Shown here piece by piece: positions 43,158 to 51,563 of a stretch of 64,000 bases of DNA (positions are counted from its first letter, which is position 1; every line of letters starts with the position of its first letter). The stretch spans positions 1,922,001 to 1,986,000 of the forward strand of contig NZ_JAUSQZ010000001.1 of assembly GCF_030811555.1 (NCBI RefSeq), in the 5' to 3' direction. Under the pieces are notes generated by a model that worked only from the letters and a program-made list of their open reading frames with translations, was not told the origin of the DNA and searched no databases. Both the position numbers and the translations under genes were made by a program. Source of the DNA: Kineosporia succinea. GTDB taxonomy: Bacteria; Actinomycetota; Actinomycetes; Actinomycetales; Kineosporiaceae.

Positions 43158-43408
43158 CTCATGGGGTGCGACGTGGGGCTCTGGTAGCTGGTGTAGGCCT
43201 GCTCCTTGGGCATGAGGAGCCAGAGCAGCGGGTAGACGAGGATCTGGCTGCCCGGGATCACGAACAGGGTGATCACGAAGATGAGCCGCATCATCGTGGC
43301 GCCGATGCCGAAGCGCTTGGCCAGACCGGCGCACACGCCGCCCAGCATCCCGCCGTGGCGCGGACGGTAGAGGCCCTGGTCGTACATGTTCCGATGAACG
43401 GTGTTCAT
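43154..43408 (-). CDS. PspC-domain membrane protein
   Basis: An 84-residue protein with a PspC domain: LYRPRHGGMLGGVCAGLAKRFG followed by two hydrophobic segments, MRLIFVITLFVIPG and ILVYPLLWLLMPK. PspC domains act in envelope-stress (phage-shock) signalling, and small stand-alone members are common in actinobacteria. It is an inner-membrane protein. ATG at 43408 removes an upstream polar extension. The stop overlaps the convergent DUF3037 stop. Confidence 0.92.
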   Translation of the reverse strand: MNTVHRNMYDQGLYRPRHGGMLGGVCAGLAKRFGIGATMMRLIFVITLFVIPGSQILVYPLLWLLMPKEQAYTSYQSPTSHPMS

Positions 43409-43537
43409 GGTGTGGTCACGTCCTCGCTGAGTCGTATCTGAGTCCCGGTGGGCTGACTCGTCCACCCTCCTTCAACTGTGGACGACAGGCATATCGGGAA
43501 TCACCCCAGACGCACCCTGAGCGACCCTTACCCGGCC

Positions 43538-44197
43538 TCAGACCGCGTCGTCGAGCCGGACCCTGATCTCGCCCCCGAGCTGGGCCCCACCGACCAGGGG
43601 CAGCTTGTCGCCGCTCCAGAACCGGCCGGGGTCGTACCAGCCGGGCGCGCGGTCTTCGGGCAGGAGCCCCATGGCCTGGTAGGTCATGGCGACGATCTCG
43701 GCGCAGTAGGCGGTCTCCAGGGCCACGGCCTCGTCGGTGCGGCCGGCCCGGCGCAGGGTGCGCACCAGTTTCTTGTTCGCCACCCAGCGGCCCATCAGGC
43801 CGACCGTGCTCGGGAAGGGTGTGCCGTCCATCCGGGCGATCGTGCGCAGCACCGCGTCCTCGGCCTCCCGGCCCACCTCCGGGTCGAGCTGGCGGAACCA
43901 CGCGCGCTGCCGGTACTTGGTCACCCAGGTGGTCACGGCGGCCGACAGGTCGTGCAGCTGGGCGCCGCGGCGGTGCTCGCCGACCCAGACGTCGGGGAGG
44001 GACCGGCCGAGCTCGGCGTGCCACATCAGCGGTGGCAGGTCTTCGAGGACCACGGCCATGCCCACGTGGTTCACCGGCGCGTTGGTGAAGGCCTGGATCG
44101 CCCGGTCCGCACTGCTGCGGCCGCGGAAGAGCCAGACGTCGCCGGTGCGGGTCAGCGCGGCGGCCTGGGACAGATGAAGCGGCTCCTGATCACGCAT
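43538..44197 (-). CDS. Permuted papain-like (NlpC/P60 or YiiX-type) fold protein
   Basis: A 219-residue protein that begins a domain at GDVWLFRGRSSADRAIQAFT, has a likely catalytic His in NHVGMAV and a likely catalytic Cys in ETAYCAEIVAMTYQAMG. The His-before-Cys order matches circularly permuted NlpC/P60 peptidases such as the YiiX/YaeF group. Those act on peptides, lipids or amides; the substrate here is unknown. There is no signal peptide, so a cytoplasmic role is likely. ATG 44197 is preferred over GTG 44206, but neither has a clear ribosome site. Confidence 0.7.
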   Translation of the reverse strand: MRDQEPLHLSQAAALTRTGDVWLFRGRSSADRAIQAFTNAPVNHVGMAVVLEDLPPLMWHAELGRSLPDVWVGEHRRGAQLHDLSAAVTTWVTKYRQRAWFRQLDPEVGREAEDAVLRTIARMDGTPFPSTVGLMGRWVANKKLVRTLRRAGRTDEAVALETAYCAEIVAMTYQAMGLLPEDRAPGWYDPGRFWSGDKLPLVGGAQLGGEIRVRLDDAV

Positions 44198-44212
44198 GTC
44201 TGGCACGCCCCA

Positions 44213-44218
44213 TACCCT
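44213..44218 (+). promoter_or_regulatory. -10-like element of a leaderless small-protein gene
   Basis: TACCCT lies 6 bases before ATG 44225, and there is no ribosome-binding site between them. The arrangement fits leaderless transcription. Confidence 0.35.
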
Positions 44219-44224
44219 AGGCCG

Positions 44225-44401
44225 ATGGCGAAGAAGCAGCGCATCGCATGGTGGAAGCTCCTCGGTCTGGCGGGCGCGGCCGGGGTGGCCGCGGGTGGGG
44301 TCCTGGTGGTGCGCAACGAGCGGCAGCGCAAGTCGTACTCAGCCGAGGAGATCCGGGAGCGGCTGCAGCAGCGGCTGAACGAGGCGGCTCCGGAGGAGTA
44401 G
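44225..44401 (+). CDS. Small single-pass membrane protein
   Basis: A 58-residue protein with a basic start (MAKKQRIAWWK), one hydrophobic helix (about 12-29, LLGLAGAAGVAAGGVLVV) and a charged helical C-terminus (SAEEIRERLQQRLNEA). It looks like the short actinobacterial membrane proteins with an N-in anchor and a soluble helix. Function is unknown. ATG 44225 follows a -10-like sequence and no ribosome site. Confidence 0.68.
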   Translation: MAKKQRIAWWKLLGLAGAAGVAAGGVLVVRNERQRKSYSAEEIRERLQQRLNEAAPEE

Positions 44402-44464
44402 TGCCTGCTGTACCCCCGATCCGGCAGTAGCCGGGATCGGCCGGGAGGGGTCGTCGTCCCTAGC

Positions 44465-44482
44465 GTTTCCGGTGACGGAAAC
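44465..44482 (+). promoter_or_regulatory. Perfect palindrome upstream of the ABC operon
   Basis: GTTTCCG-GTGA-CGGAAAC is a perfect 7-bp inverted repeat with a 4-base centre, ending 23 bases before the first gene of the ABC operon. This is the usual size and place for an operator of a dimeric repressor. The imperfect repeat upstream (44418-44440) may be the terminator of the preceding small gene. No regulator gene is adjacent. Confidence 0.5.
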
Positions 44483-44505
44483 CCCTCTCGGACAAGGAGA
44501 ACGTC

Positions 44506-44682
44506 ATGACGGAGAACACCCCGGTCATGGTTCGGGCGGCCTGGCTGGCCGTGGTGCTGGGCGTGGTCGGCAACTCGGTGGCCTCGGTCGCCGGTGACCT
44601 CCTCCTGCTCAACCTCGCCTTCGGCACGCTCACCGCCGTCGGTGTGGTCACGCTCGTGCTGAACTGGATGCGCCGGCGATGA
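44506..44682 (+). CDS. Small two-helix membrane protein opening an ABC operon
   Basis: A 58-residue protein with two hydrophobic segments (about 11-29 and 33-52) and a basic end (NWMRRR). A consensus AAGGAGA lies 6 bases before the ATG, and its stop overlaps the ATG of the ABC ATPase (ATGA). Translational coupling suggests a small subunit or accessory of the transporter. I recognise no family. Confidence 0.72.
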   Translation: MTENTPVMVRAAWLAVVLGVVGNSVASVAGDLLLLNLAFGTLTAVGVVTLVLNWMRRR

Positions 44683-45413
44683 GCGTGGTCACCCTGGCTC
44701 CCGCGATCCGGCTCACCGGGGTCGCCAAGGAGTACGGCAACGGCGTCGTCGCCCTGCAGCAGGTGTCCCTCGACGTGGCCCCGGGCGAGTTCGTCGCGAT
44801 CATGGGCCCCTCCGGCTCCGGCAAGAGCACGCTGATGCACTGCGCCGCCGGGCTGGACACCCCCAGCCGGGGCGAGGTGCTGATCGGCGGCACCGCGATC
44901 GGCGGGCTGAGCGAGACCCGCCGCACCGAACTGCGCCGTGAGCGCATCGGTTTCGTGTTCCAGTCGTACAACCTGGTGTCGTCACTGACGGTGCGCGACA
45001 ACATCACCCTGCCGCTGCGGATGGCCCGGCGCACTCCCGACGAGGCCTGGGTGGCCGAGCTGATCGAGCGGGTCGGGCTGAGCGACCGGGCCGGTCACCG
45101 GCCGGCCGAGCTCTCGGGCGGCCAGCAGCAGCGCGCGGCGATCGCCCGGGCGCTGGTGGCCCGGCCCGCGGTGGTGTTCGCCGACGAGCCGACCGGTGCG
45201 CTCGACCTGCGGGCGGCCCGGGAGGTGCTGGCGCTGCTGCGGACGACGGTGGACGACCTGGGCCAGACCGTGGTGATGGTCACCCACGACCCGGCGGCCG
45301 CCGCCCGTGCCGACCGGGCGCTGGTGATGGCCGACGGCCGGATCGTGGAGACGCTGTCCGTCCCGAGCGCGGCCGACCTGGCCGCGAGCCTGATCCGGGT
45401 CGGGGAGGTCTGA
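44679..45413 (+). CDS. ABC transporter ATP-binding protein (MacB/LolD type)
   Basis: A 244-residue ATPase with Walker A GPSGSGKST (43-51), Q-loop VFQSYNL, signature LSGGQQQR, Walker B VVFADEPTGALD and switch His in VTHD. The DEPTGALD form and length are typical of MacB/LolD/FtsE-like systems, which power mechanotransmission rather than classical transport. It is coupled to the small membrane protein upstream and followed by the FtsX-like permease one base after its stop. Together they probably form an export, antibiotic-resistance or envelope-maintenance system. Confidence 0.95.
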   Translation: MSVVTLAPAIRLTGVAKEYGNGVVALQQVSLDVAPGEFVAIMGPSGSGKSTLMHCAAGLDTPSRGEVLIGGTAIGGLSETRRTELRRERIGFVFQSYNLVSSLTVRDNITLPLRMARRTPDEAWVAELIERVGLSDRAGHRPAELSGGQQQRAAIARALVARPAVVFADEPTGALDLRAAREVLALLRTTVDDLGQTVVMVTHDPAAAARADRALVMADGRIVETLSVPSAADLAASLIRVGEV

Positions 45414-45414
45414 G

Positions 45415-47868
45415 ATGTTCTACGTGGCACGGAAGATGGCGCGCCGCCGGATCGCCTCACTGGTCGCGGTGACGAGTGCCGTGGTGGGCGGCGCGGCGCT
45501 GATCACGGCGACCGGGGTGCTGGGCGAGTCCGGGTTCCGTTCGCACGCACCGGTCACCCGGCTGGCCGGGGCGGACATCCTGATCGGGGCCGACCAGACC
45601 TTCCGGCAGGACGCCGGGGAGGCGTTCCCGCTGCCCGAGAGAGCCTCTCTGCCCGGTCATCTGGTGGCCGAGCTGAACAACCAGCCGGGTGTCGTCACGG
45701 CCGCCGGTGACGTGAGTTTCCCGGCGGCGGTGCTCACCCCGGGTGGACAGCCGGTTTCGGTCCAGGACGCGTCGGTCGCCGGGCACGGCTGGTCCATCAC
45801 TGCTTTCGTCGGGCCCACCACCGGTACCGCCCCCTCCGGGGCCGGGCAGATCGGCGTCGGCCAGGCCCTGGCCGAGGCGACCGGCCTCGGGATCGGTGAC
45901 ACCACGCGGGTCGTCGCCGACGGGGTGACCCGCAGCGTGCGGGTGACCTCGGTGGTGAGCGGGAACGACGCGGGCATCTACTTCGCCGACTCCGAGGTCG
46001 CCGCGCCCGACCTGGTGGCCCTGAAAGTGGCCTCCGGCGAGGTCGGCCCGACGGTGGACGCGTTGCGCGCCACGTACCCGGACCTCACCGTCGCGGGTGG
46101 CGACGAACGGGGTGACGTGCTCGACCCCGAGCTCGGCGCGGCCCGCACGCTGCTGACCGTGCTGGCCGGGTCGATGGCCGGGATCACCCTCGTCCTGGTC
46201 GGTTTCGTCGTGGCCGGGGCGCTCGGGGTGTCGATCGACAACCAGCGCCGTGAGCTCGCCCTGCTGCGGGCCGTCGGGGCGACACCGCGCCAGATCCGCC
46301 GTCTCGCGGCGGGACAGGCCACGGTCGCGGCCGTCGTGGCCCTGGTTCCCGGCCTCGCCCTCGGCTACCTGCTGGCCGACCAGGCCGGCCGGATGCTCGT
46401 CGGGCTGGGCATGCTGCCCGACGACCTGCCGCTCAGCTACAGCCCGCTCCCGGCTCTCGGCACCGCCGCCCTGCTGCTGCTCACCGTGCAGGTCGCCGCG
46501 CGCGGCGCGGCCTGGCGGGTGTCGCGGCGCCCGGCCACCGAGGCCGTCGCCGAGTCCCGCACCGAGGCCCCGGCCCCCGGGCGGGTCCGCAACGGCGCCG
46601 GTCTGCTGCTCATCGTGGCGGGCACCGGCCTGGCCGTGATGCCGCTGGTCTCCCGCTCGGTGGTGGCGATCTCGGGTTCGGCGCTGGCGGGCATCATCGC
46701 CTCGATCGGCCTGGCCCTGGCCGGCCCGACCCAGCTGCACCGGCTCACCGCCCGGCTCCCGCGTCCGTCCTCCCCCACCGGCTGGCTCGCGGTCTCGAAC
46801 CTGCACGGCTACTCACGGCGTTTCGCCGGGGCCGTCACCACGCTCGGCATCGCGGTGGTGTTCGTGACCACCTACGCCTTCACCCAGACCTCGCTGATGC
46901 GGGCCCAGTCCGACGACACCAGAACCGGAACCACGGCGCAGTACAGTCTTTCGGCCCCGGCGCTCGGCGGGCTGCCCGGCGGTGTCCTCGGCGAGGTGCG
47001 TTCCCTCGACGGGGTGCGGGGCGCGGCCGAGGTCCGCAACACCACGCTGCTGCGCAGGTACTCGATGCTGGGCGACGACGAGGTGGAGAGCTCCTCGGCC
47101 CTGGTGCTGGGAGCCGGGGCCTCGTCGGTGCTCGACCTCGGTGTCACCGACGGCACGCTCGACGACCTGACCGGCGACACGATCGCGGCGGGCGCCTCGA
47201 CCCGGCTGGAGGTCGGTGACGAAGCCACGCTGTACCTCGGCGACGGAACCCCGGCCACGGCCCGGGTGGTCGCCGTGTACGACCGCGACCTGGGTTTCGG
47301 GCCCCTGGTGGCCTCCCCCGACCTGGTCGCCGGCCACCTGACCAACGGGCTGGTGACGTCCGTCCTGGTGAGCACGTCGTCCCCCGACGCTCTTTCCGCC
47401 TACGTCTCCACCCACCCCGGGCTGGTGCTCACCGACCCGGACGCCACGTCCACCGGCCCCCGGGGCATTCCCGCCGACGTGTGGATCAACCTGGCCGCGA
47501 TCGGGGTGCTGCTGGGCTACCTGCTGCTCGGCATCGCGAACAAGCTGGTGGCCGCGACCACGGCCCGCCGCGCCGAGTTCGCGACCCTGCGGCTGAACGG
47601 CAGCACGGTGCGGCAGATCCGGGCGATGACCCGGCGCGAGGCCGGCCTGATCACGGTGACGGCCGTGACCGCCGGGCTGGGCCTGGCCGCGCTGCCGATG
47701 CTGTTCCTCGGGCTGGGGCTGCTGGGCCGGCCCTACCCGGCGGGCCCGGTCTGGCTGGTGCCGGTGACGGTCGCGGTGGTGGCGCTGATCGGATTCACCA
47801 GCATCGAGCTGGCGACCCGGCACGCGCTGAGGCTGCCTCCGGCGGAGGCTCTGGCCGAACGCGACTGA
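45415..47868 (+). CDS. ABC transporter permease with two FtsX domains
   Basis: An 817-residue permease. A first helix near residues 15-33 is followed by a large extracytoplasmic domain, then FtsX repeat 1 with three helices (about 240-365, including DNQRRELALLRAVGATPRQIRRL). A second extracytoplasmic domain precedes FtsX repeat 2 (about 690-810, including RRAEFATLRLNGSTVRQIRAM). This double-FtsX layout is common for actinobacterial MacB-like systems with one ATPase. Substrate is unknown; the palindrome before the operon suggests it is inducible. Confidence 0.93.
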   Translation: MFYVARKMARRRIASLVAVTSAVVGGAALITATGVLGESGFRSHAPVTRLAGADILIGADQTFRQDAGEAFPLPERASLPGHLVAELNNQPGVVTAAGDVSFPAAVLTPGGQPVSVQDASVAGHGWSITAFVGPTTGTAPSGAGQIGVGQALAEATGLGIGDTTRVVADGVTRSVRVTSVVSGNDAGIYFADSEVAAPDLVALKVASGEVGPTVDALRATYPDLTVAGGDERGDVLDPELGAARTLLTVLAGSMAGITLVLVGFVVAGALGVSIDNQRRELALLRAVGATPRQIRRLAAGQATVAAVVALVPGLALGYLLADQAGRMLVGLGMLPDDLPLSYSPLPALGTAALLLLTVQVAARGAAWRVSRRPATEAVAESRTEAPAPGRVRNGAGLLLIVAGTGLAVMPLVSRSVVAISGSALAGIIASIGLALAGPTQLHRLTARLPRPSSPTGWLAVSNLHGYSRRFAGAVTTLGIAVVFVTTYAFTQTSLMRAQSDDTRTGTTAQYSLSAPALGGLPGGVLGEVRSLDGVRGAAEVRNTTLLRRYSMLGDDEVESSSALVLGAGASSVLDLGVTDGTLDDLTGDTIAAGASTRLEVGDEATLYLGDGTPATARVVAVYDRDLGFGPLVASPDLVAGHLTNGLVTSVLVSTSSPDALSAYVSTHPGLVLTDPDATSTGPRGIPADVWINLAAIGVLLGYLLLGIANKLVAATTARRAEFATLRLNGSTVRQIRAMTRREAGLITVTAVTAGLGLAALPMLFLGLGLLGRPYPAGPVWLVPVTVAVVALIGFTSIELATRHALRLPPAEALAERD

Positions 47869-47886
47869 CCGGCTGCGGTCGGGGCT

Positions 47887-48372
47887 CTAGGGCAGCTGGG
47901 CCTCGATCGCGCTGATCACCTCGGCGGCCTCCGGGTCGGTGCGGGGACGGAACCGGGCGACGACCTCGCCGGCCGGCGAGATCAGGAACTTCTCGAAGTT
48001 CCACTCCACGTCACCGGCCTCGCCCTCGGCGTCGGGCTGCCGGGTGAGCTGCTGGTAGAGCGCGTCGCGGCCCTCCCCGTTGACCTCGGTCTTGGCCAGC
48101 ATCGGGAACGTGACGCCGTAGGTGCGCGAGCAGAACTCCTCGATCTCCTGCGCGCTGCCCGGCTCCTGACCCTTGAACTGGTTGCAGGGCACCCCGATCA
48201 CCGTGAAGCCGCGCTCGGAGTAGGTCTTCTGCAGACGCTCCAGCCCCTCGTACTGCGGGGTGAGGCCACACTTCGAGGCGACGTTCACCACGAGCAGGGC
48301 CTGACCGGCGTGGGCGCCGAGGCTGGTGGGTTCACCGGACAGAGTGGTCAGGGGGATCTCGTGAAGGCTCAT
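47887..48372 (-). CDS. Glutathione peroxidase-family thiol peroxidase
   Basis: A 161-residue thioredoxin-fold peroxidase, normal length. Family motifs are NVASKCGLTPQY with the peroxidatic Cys, PCNQFKGQEPG, and WNFEKFLI with the catalytic Trp/Asn. The active residue is Cys rather than selenocysteine, so it probably uses thioredoxin or mycothiol-linked reductants, as actinobacteria lack glutathione in general. It detoxifies hydroperoxides in the cytoplasm. It is convergent with the ABC permease gene, with 18 bases between stops. Confidence 0.95.
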   Translation of the reverse strand: MSLHEIPLTTLSGEPTSLGAHAGQALLVVNVASKCGLTPQYEGLERLQKTYSERGFTVIGVPCNQFKGQEPGSAQEIEEFCSRTYGVTFPMLAKTEVNGEGRDALYQQLTRQPDAEGEAGDVEWNFEKFLISPAGEVVARFRPRTDPEAAEVISAIEAQLP

Positions 48373-48384
48373 GCCCTCACGTAA

Positions 48385-49464
48385 TCACAGGGCGACGGGC
48401 AACTCGTCAAGGGCGTGGAAGGTGGCCGAGTCGCGCCAGCGCGGTTCCGGGTCGAGGGGGCGGGCCCGCGGGTGGCGCCCGAAGAACCGGGTCAGGGCCT
48501 CCTCGGCCTCCAGCCGGGCCAGGGCGGCGCCCAGGCAGAAGTGGATGCCGGTGCCGAACCCCAGGCCGCCCGGCCCCTCACGGGTCAGGTCGAGGCGGTG
48601 GGCGTCGGGCCAGCGGCGCTCGTCACGCCCCACCCGGTCGAGTTCGACCAGCACGGCCTGGCCCGGGCTCACGTGGGTACCGCCCACCTCGTGATCGGCC
48701 ACCGCCGTACGCCCGATCACCCGCACCGGGCCCTCGAGCCGCACCAGCTCGTCGACCGCCCGCGCCGGGTTCTGCCGCAGGGCCGGCAACTGGTCGGGGT
48801 GCCGCATCAGGGCCAGGCCACCGCTCGCGATCAGGTTGGCGGTGGTCTCGTGCCCGGCGGCCAGCAGCAGCACACAGGTCGACATCACCTCGTCGACGCT
48901 CAGGCCGGTGCGCAGCAGCTGGCTGATGAAGTCGGTGCCGTCGCCGCCCTTGCGCGCGGCCAGCACCGGGGTGAGGAACATCGTCACCTCGATGCCCGCC
49001 GTCATCGCGGCGGTCACGTCGTCGGCCGTCGGGTCGACCTCGAGAAGCCGCACCAGGTCGGGGGTCTGCTCGAGGAACACCTCGGCCCCCTCCACCCCCA
49101 CGTCGAGCAGCTCCGCGATCACCGCCAGCGGCACCAGGTAGGCGAAGTCGGCGAGCAGGTCGACCGGGCCCGGCGCGTCGTCGAGCTGGTCGAGGCACGA
49201 ATCGACGATCGCGGCGACGCGCCCCCGGAACGCCTCCACCGCACGGGCGCTGAAGGCGGGCGCGACCAGGCGGCGCAGCCGGGTGTGGGTGGGCGGGTCG
49301 GTGAAAAGCATGATGGACGCGGGGTTGCCGACGGCGTCGGACGGCACCAGCGGGCTGTTGGCCGGGTCGCTGCTCCAGCCCGGCGCGCGCAGCACGGCAT
49401 TGGCCTCGTCGAAGCCGCTGACCCGGAAGGCCCCGACCGACGCGTCCCAGGTCACGTGGCTCAC
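48385..49464 (-). CDS. Cytochrome P450
   Basis: A 359-residue P450 with the I-helix AGHETTANL (oxygen activation), an ExxR-type VDELVRLEGPVR and the heme loop FGTGIHFCLGAALARLE (Cys310 as axial ligand). It is shorter than the usual 400 residues because the N-terminus begins close to the B-helix region, but the core is complete. Its substrate and electron donors are unknown; no ferredoxin gene is adjacent. The GTG start overlaps the stop of the UbiB-family kinase gene, so the two are translationally coupled. Confidence 0.92.
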   Translation of the reverse strand: MSHVTWDASVGAFRVSGFDEANAVLRAPGWSSDPANSPLVPSDAVGNPASIMLFTDPPTHTRLRRLVAPAFSARAVEAFRGRVAAIVDSCLDQLDDAPGPVDLLADFAYLVPLAVIAELLDVGVEGAEVFLEQTPDLVRLLEVDPTADDVTAAMTAGIEVTMFLTPVLAARKGGDGTDFISQLLRTGLSVDEVMSTCVLLLAAGHETTANLIASGGLALMRHPDQLPALRQNPARAVDELVRLEGPVRVIGRTAVADHEVGGTHVSPGQAVLVELDRVGRDERRWPDAHRLDLTREGPGGLGFGTGIHFCLGAALARLEAEEALTRFFGRHPRARPLDPEPRWRDSATFHALDELPVAL

Positions 49465-50873
49465 GAAAGCCCCTCCCGGTAGGCGGCCTCGAGTTTGCCG
49501 TAGGCCGTGACCGGCTCGGCACCGAGGTCGAGCTCGTCACGGATGCTGCGCCAGTCGCCCTGCGCCCGCAGGCCGGCCAGCACCGACGTCAGCCCCAGAT
49601 CGATGCGGGTGAGGGCCACGTACTCCCCCGGCAGCGCGAGCTTCTGCACCACCGCGGAATGCGGCCCGCGCGGCGAGAACTCGAGATCGACGATGCGCGC
49701 GGCGAACTCGGGCGTGTAGGTGAACGGCTGATCGCCGAGCACCGGGGTCAGCGCCTCGCGGGCCCAGACCAGCATGGCCTGCGCGTCGGGCGGCTCCCCG
49801 GGCACGAAACCCTGCTCGGTGTAATGCCTCAGCAGATCGTCGGCCCGGCCCTCGACCGCGGCCTGCACGGCCCGCACCATCCACTCGACCTGATCGTCGC
49901 GCCAGGACTTCACACAGCCGAAGTCGAGGAAGGTGACGCTGCCGTCGGGATGGAACAGGTAGTTGCCCGGATGCGGGTCGGCGTTGAACCGGCCCATCCG
50001 GCGCAGGCTGCCCAGGGTGAAGCGGTAGATCGCCTCGCCCCACTGGTTTTTCAGCTCCTGGTCGGCCTCGCGGGCCTGGGCCCAGCGCAGGCCGTCGCTG
50101 CGGTCCATGGTGAGCACCCGACCGGTGCTGAATTCGGGCAGCACCTCGGGCACCCGGGCGAACGGGTGGCCGCGATAGGCGTCGGCGAAGATCTGCTGGT
50201 TGGAGGCCTCGGTGAGGTAGTCGATCTCCTCACCGATGCGCTCGGTCACCTCGGCCGCCAGGGCGCGGGCGTCGGTGCGCCCCAGATCGGGCAGCACACC
50301 GCGGATGACCTGGAAGAACGTGGCCAGCAGCTCGGCGTTGGCGAGGTCGGCACGGATCGCCTCGTCGACCCCGGGGTACTGGATCTTGACCACCACGCGG
50401 CGCCCGTCGTGCGTGGTGGCGGCGTGCACCTGACCGATCGAGGCCGCCGCCAGGGGGTGCGGCGCAAACTCCGCGAAGACCTCGTGCGGCGGCGCCCCGA
50501 GCTCGGCGGTGACCACCCCGGCGGCCAGCTCGGGCTCCATCGGCGGCGCATCGTCCTGCAGGCGCGCCAGGGCGGCCTGGTAGACCGATTGGCTGCTGCC
50601 CTCGACCATCGACCCGAGCGAGACGAACGACAGGATCTGCCCGGCCTTCATCAGCACGCCCCGGCTGCGACCGAGCGACTCGGCGTAGCGCTCGGCACCC
50701 CGTTGCCGCACGCCCGCACGGTCTTTTCGGCGCAACGCGGAGATCACCGCCTCACCGGCCGTGCGACCGGTGAGGGCCACCAGTGGTGCGGCCCGGGCCA
50801 CGCGGCCGGTACGGATGCGTCCGGCGTCCTGTCGGGAGTCGCCACCTGTGGTCACCGCCTCAGTCTCACCCAC
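49461..50873 (-). CDS. ABC1/UbiB-family atypical kinase
   Basis: A 470-residue protein kinase-like protein with the family-defining KxGQ motif (VLMKAGQILSF), the ASIGQVHAA loop, the lysine in VVVKIQYP, the catalytic-loop DPHPGNYLF and the metal-binding FLDFG. UbiB/ADCK members are ATPases that support quinone or isoprenoid lipid metabolism. It is upstream of and overlaps a P450 gene by 4 bases. The pair may act on a shared lipid-like substrate, which is inference. The start may be GTG 50873 or a slightly later GTG. Confidence 0.92.
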   Translation of the reverse strand: MGETEAVTTGGDSRQDAGRIRTGRVARAAPLVALTGRTAGEAVISALRRKDRAGVRQRGAERYAESLGRSRGVLMKAGQILSFVSLGSMVEGSSQSVYQAALARLQDDAPPMEPELAAGVVTAELGAPPHEVFAEFAPHPLAAASIGQVHAATTHDGRRVVVKIQYPGVDEAIRADLANAELLATFFQVIRGVLPDLGRTDARALAAEVTERIGEEIDYLTEASNQQIFADAYRGHPFARVPEVLPEFSTGRVLTMDRSDGLRWAQAREADQELKNQWGEAIYRFTLGSLRRMGRFNADPHPGNYLFHPDGSVTFLDFGCVKSWRDDQVEWMVRAVQAAVEGRADDLLRHYTEQGFVPGEPPDAQAMLVWAREALTPVLGDQPFTYTPEFAARIVDLEFSPRGPHSAVVQKLALPGEYVALTRIDLGLTSVLAGLRAQGDWRSIRDELDLGAEPVTAYGKLEAAYREGLS

Positions 50874-51032
50874 CTGGCGGACACGTCAACCCGAGCTGAA
50901 TCCCCTTGTCGGCAAAGCCATCTCGCCGCCCCCTGGGGCGAAGGAGCATCCCACTCCACCCGATCAGGCCAAAACCGACTTTGTTCCCCAAAACCCTGCG
51001 AACGGGTTCTGCCGCGGGTTAGAACTCAAGAC

Positions 51033-51540
51033 ATGCGAAAACTCGAACCCGTGTCAGCCTGCGCCCGGTGCCGCAGGAGATCCGTTTCTCGCTGACCACC
51101 GACTGCCCGGCCGACGCCACGATCCACTGCTGCTACACGGCGAAGTCCCCGGGCGGTTTCCCGTACATCACCTGTCGACCTACCCGATGGCCAGGCGATG
51201 TGGAGGAGGGCGACCGCGCCCCCGGATCTCGTCCGCCGGGAACCTGCCGGCCGGGGTCGTCGAGGCGACCGCGGGCAGCACCACGGCCAAGAAGGGCGAC
51301 CGCATCAGCTTCGACGCCGTCATCCAGCGCGCGGACCGGGAATCCGGCACCCGGAAGCAGTTCTCCCGGCACGAGCTGCTGGACGTCCAGTTCCGCCCGG
51401 CCGGGACAACGACCTGGACCACCGTCAGCACCGGCTACAACGCGACCGCGACCGGGAGCGGCGACCACCGACTGCTCCACCCCGGCGACAAGTCCAGTGC
51501 CCAGTCCGCCGGCCCCGCCCTGCCCGTCACCGTCAGCTGA
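51033..51540 (+). pseudogene. Decayed tandem copy of the adjacent secreted-protein gene
   Basis: The remnant matches the intact gene at 51564-52340 in two different frames. From about 51098, TTDCPADATIHCCYTAKSPG matches TTDCPEGSPVEFSFTAGWPEG of the intact protein. From about 51255, VVEATAGSTTAKKGDRISFD and VQFRPAGTTTWTTV match the intact C-terminal domain (AVSASATTVAAGEQVTFE, IQFRAEGADGWTTV). About 45 residues are missing between the blocks, the frame changes, and the MRKLEPVSA start no longer leads into a signal peptide. The last VTVS stop is kept. It is most simply an inactivated duplicate. Confidence 0.75.
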
Positions 51541-51563
51541 TCATCCCTGGAGGGGGAAATACC

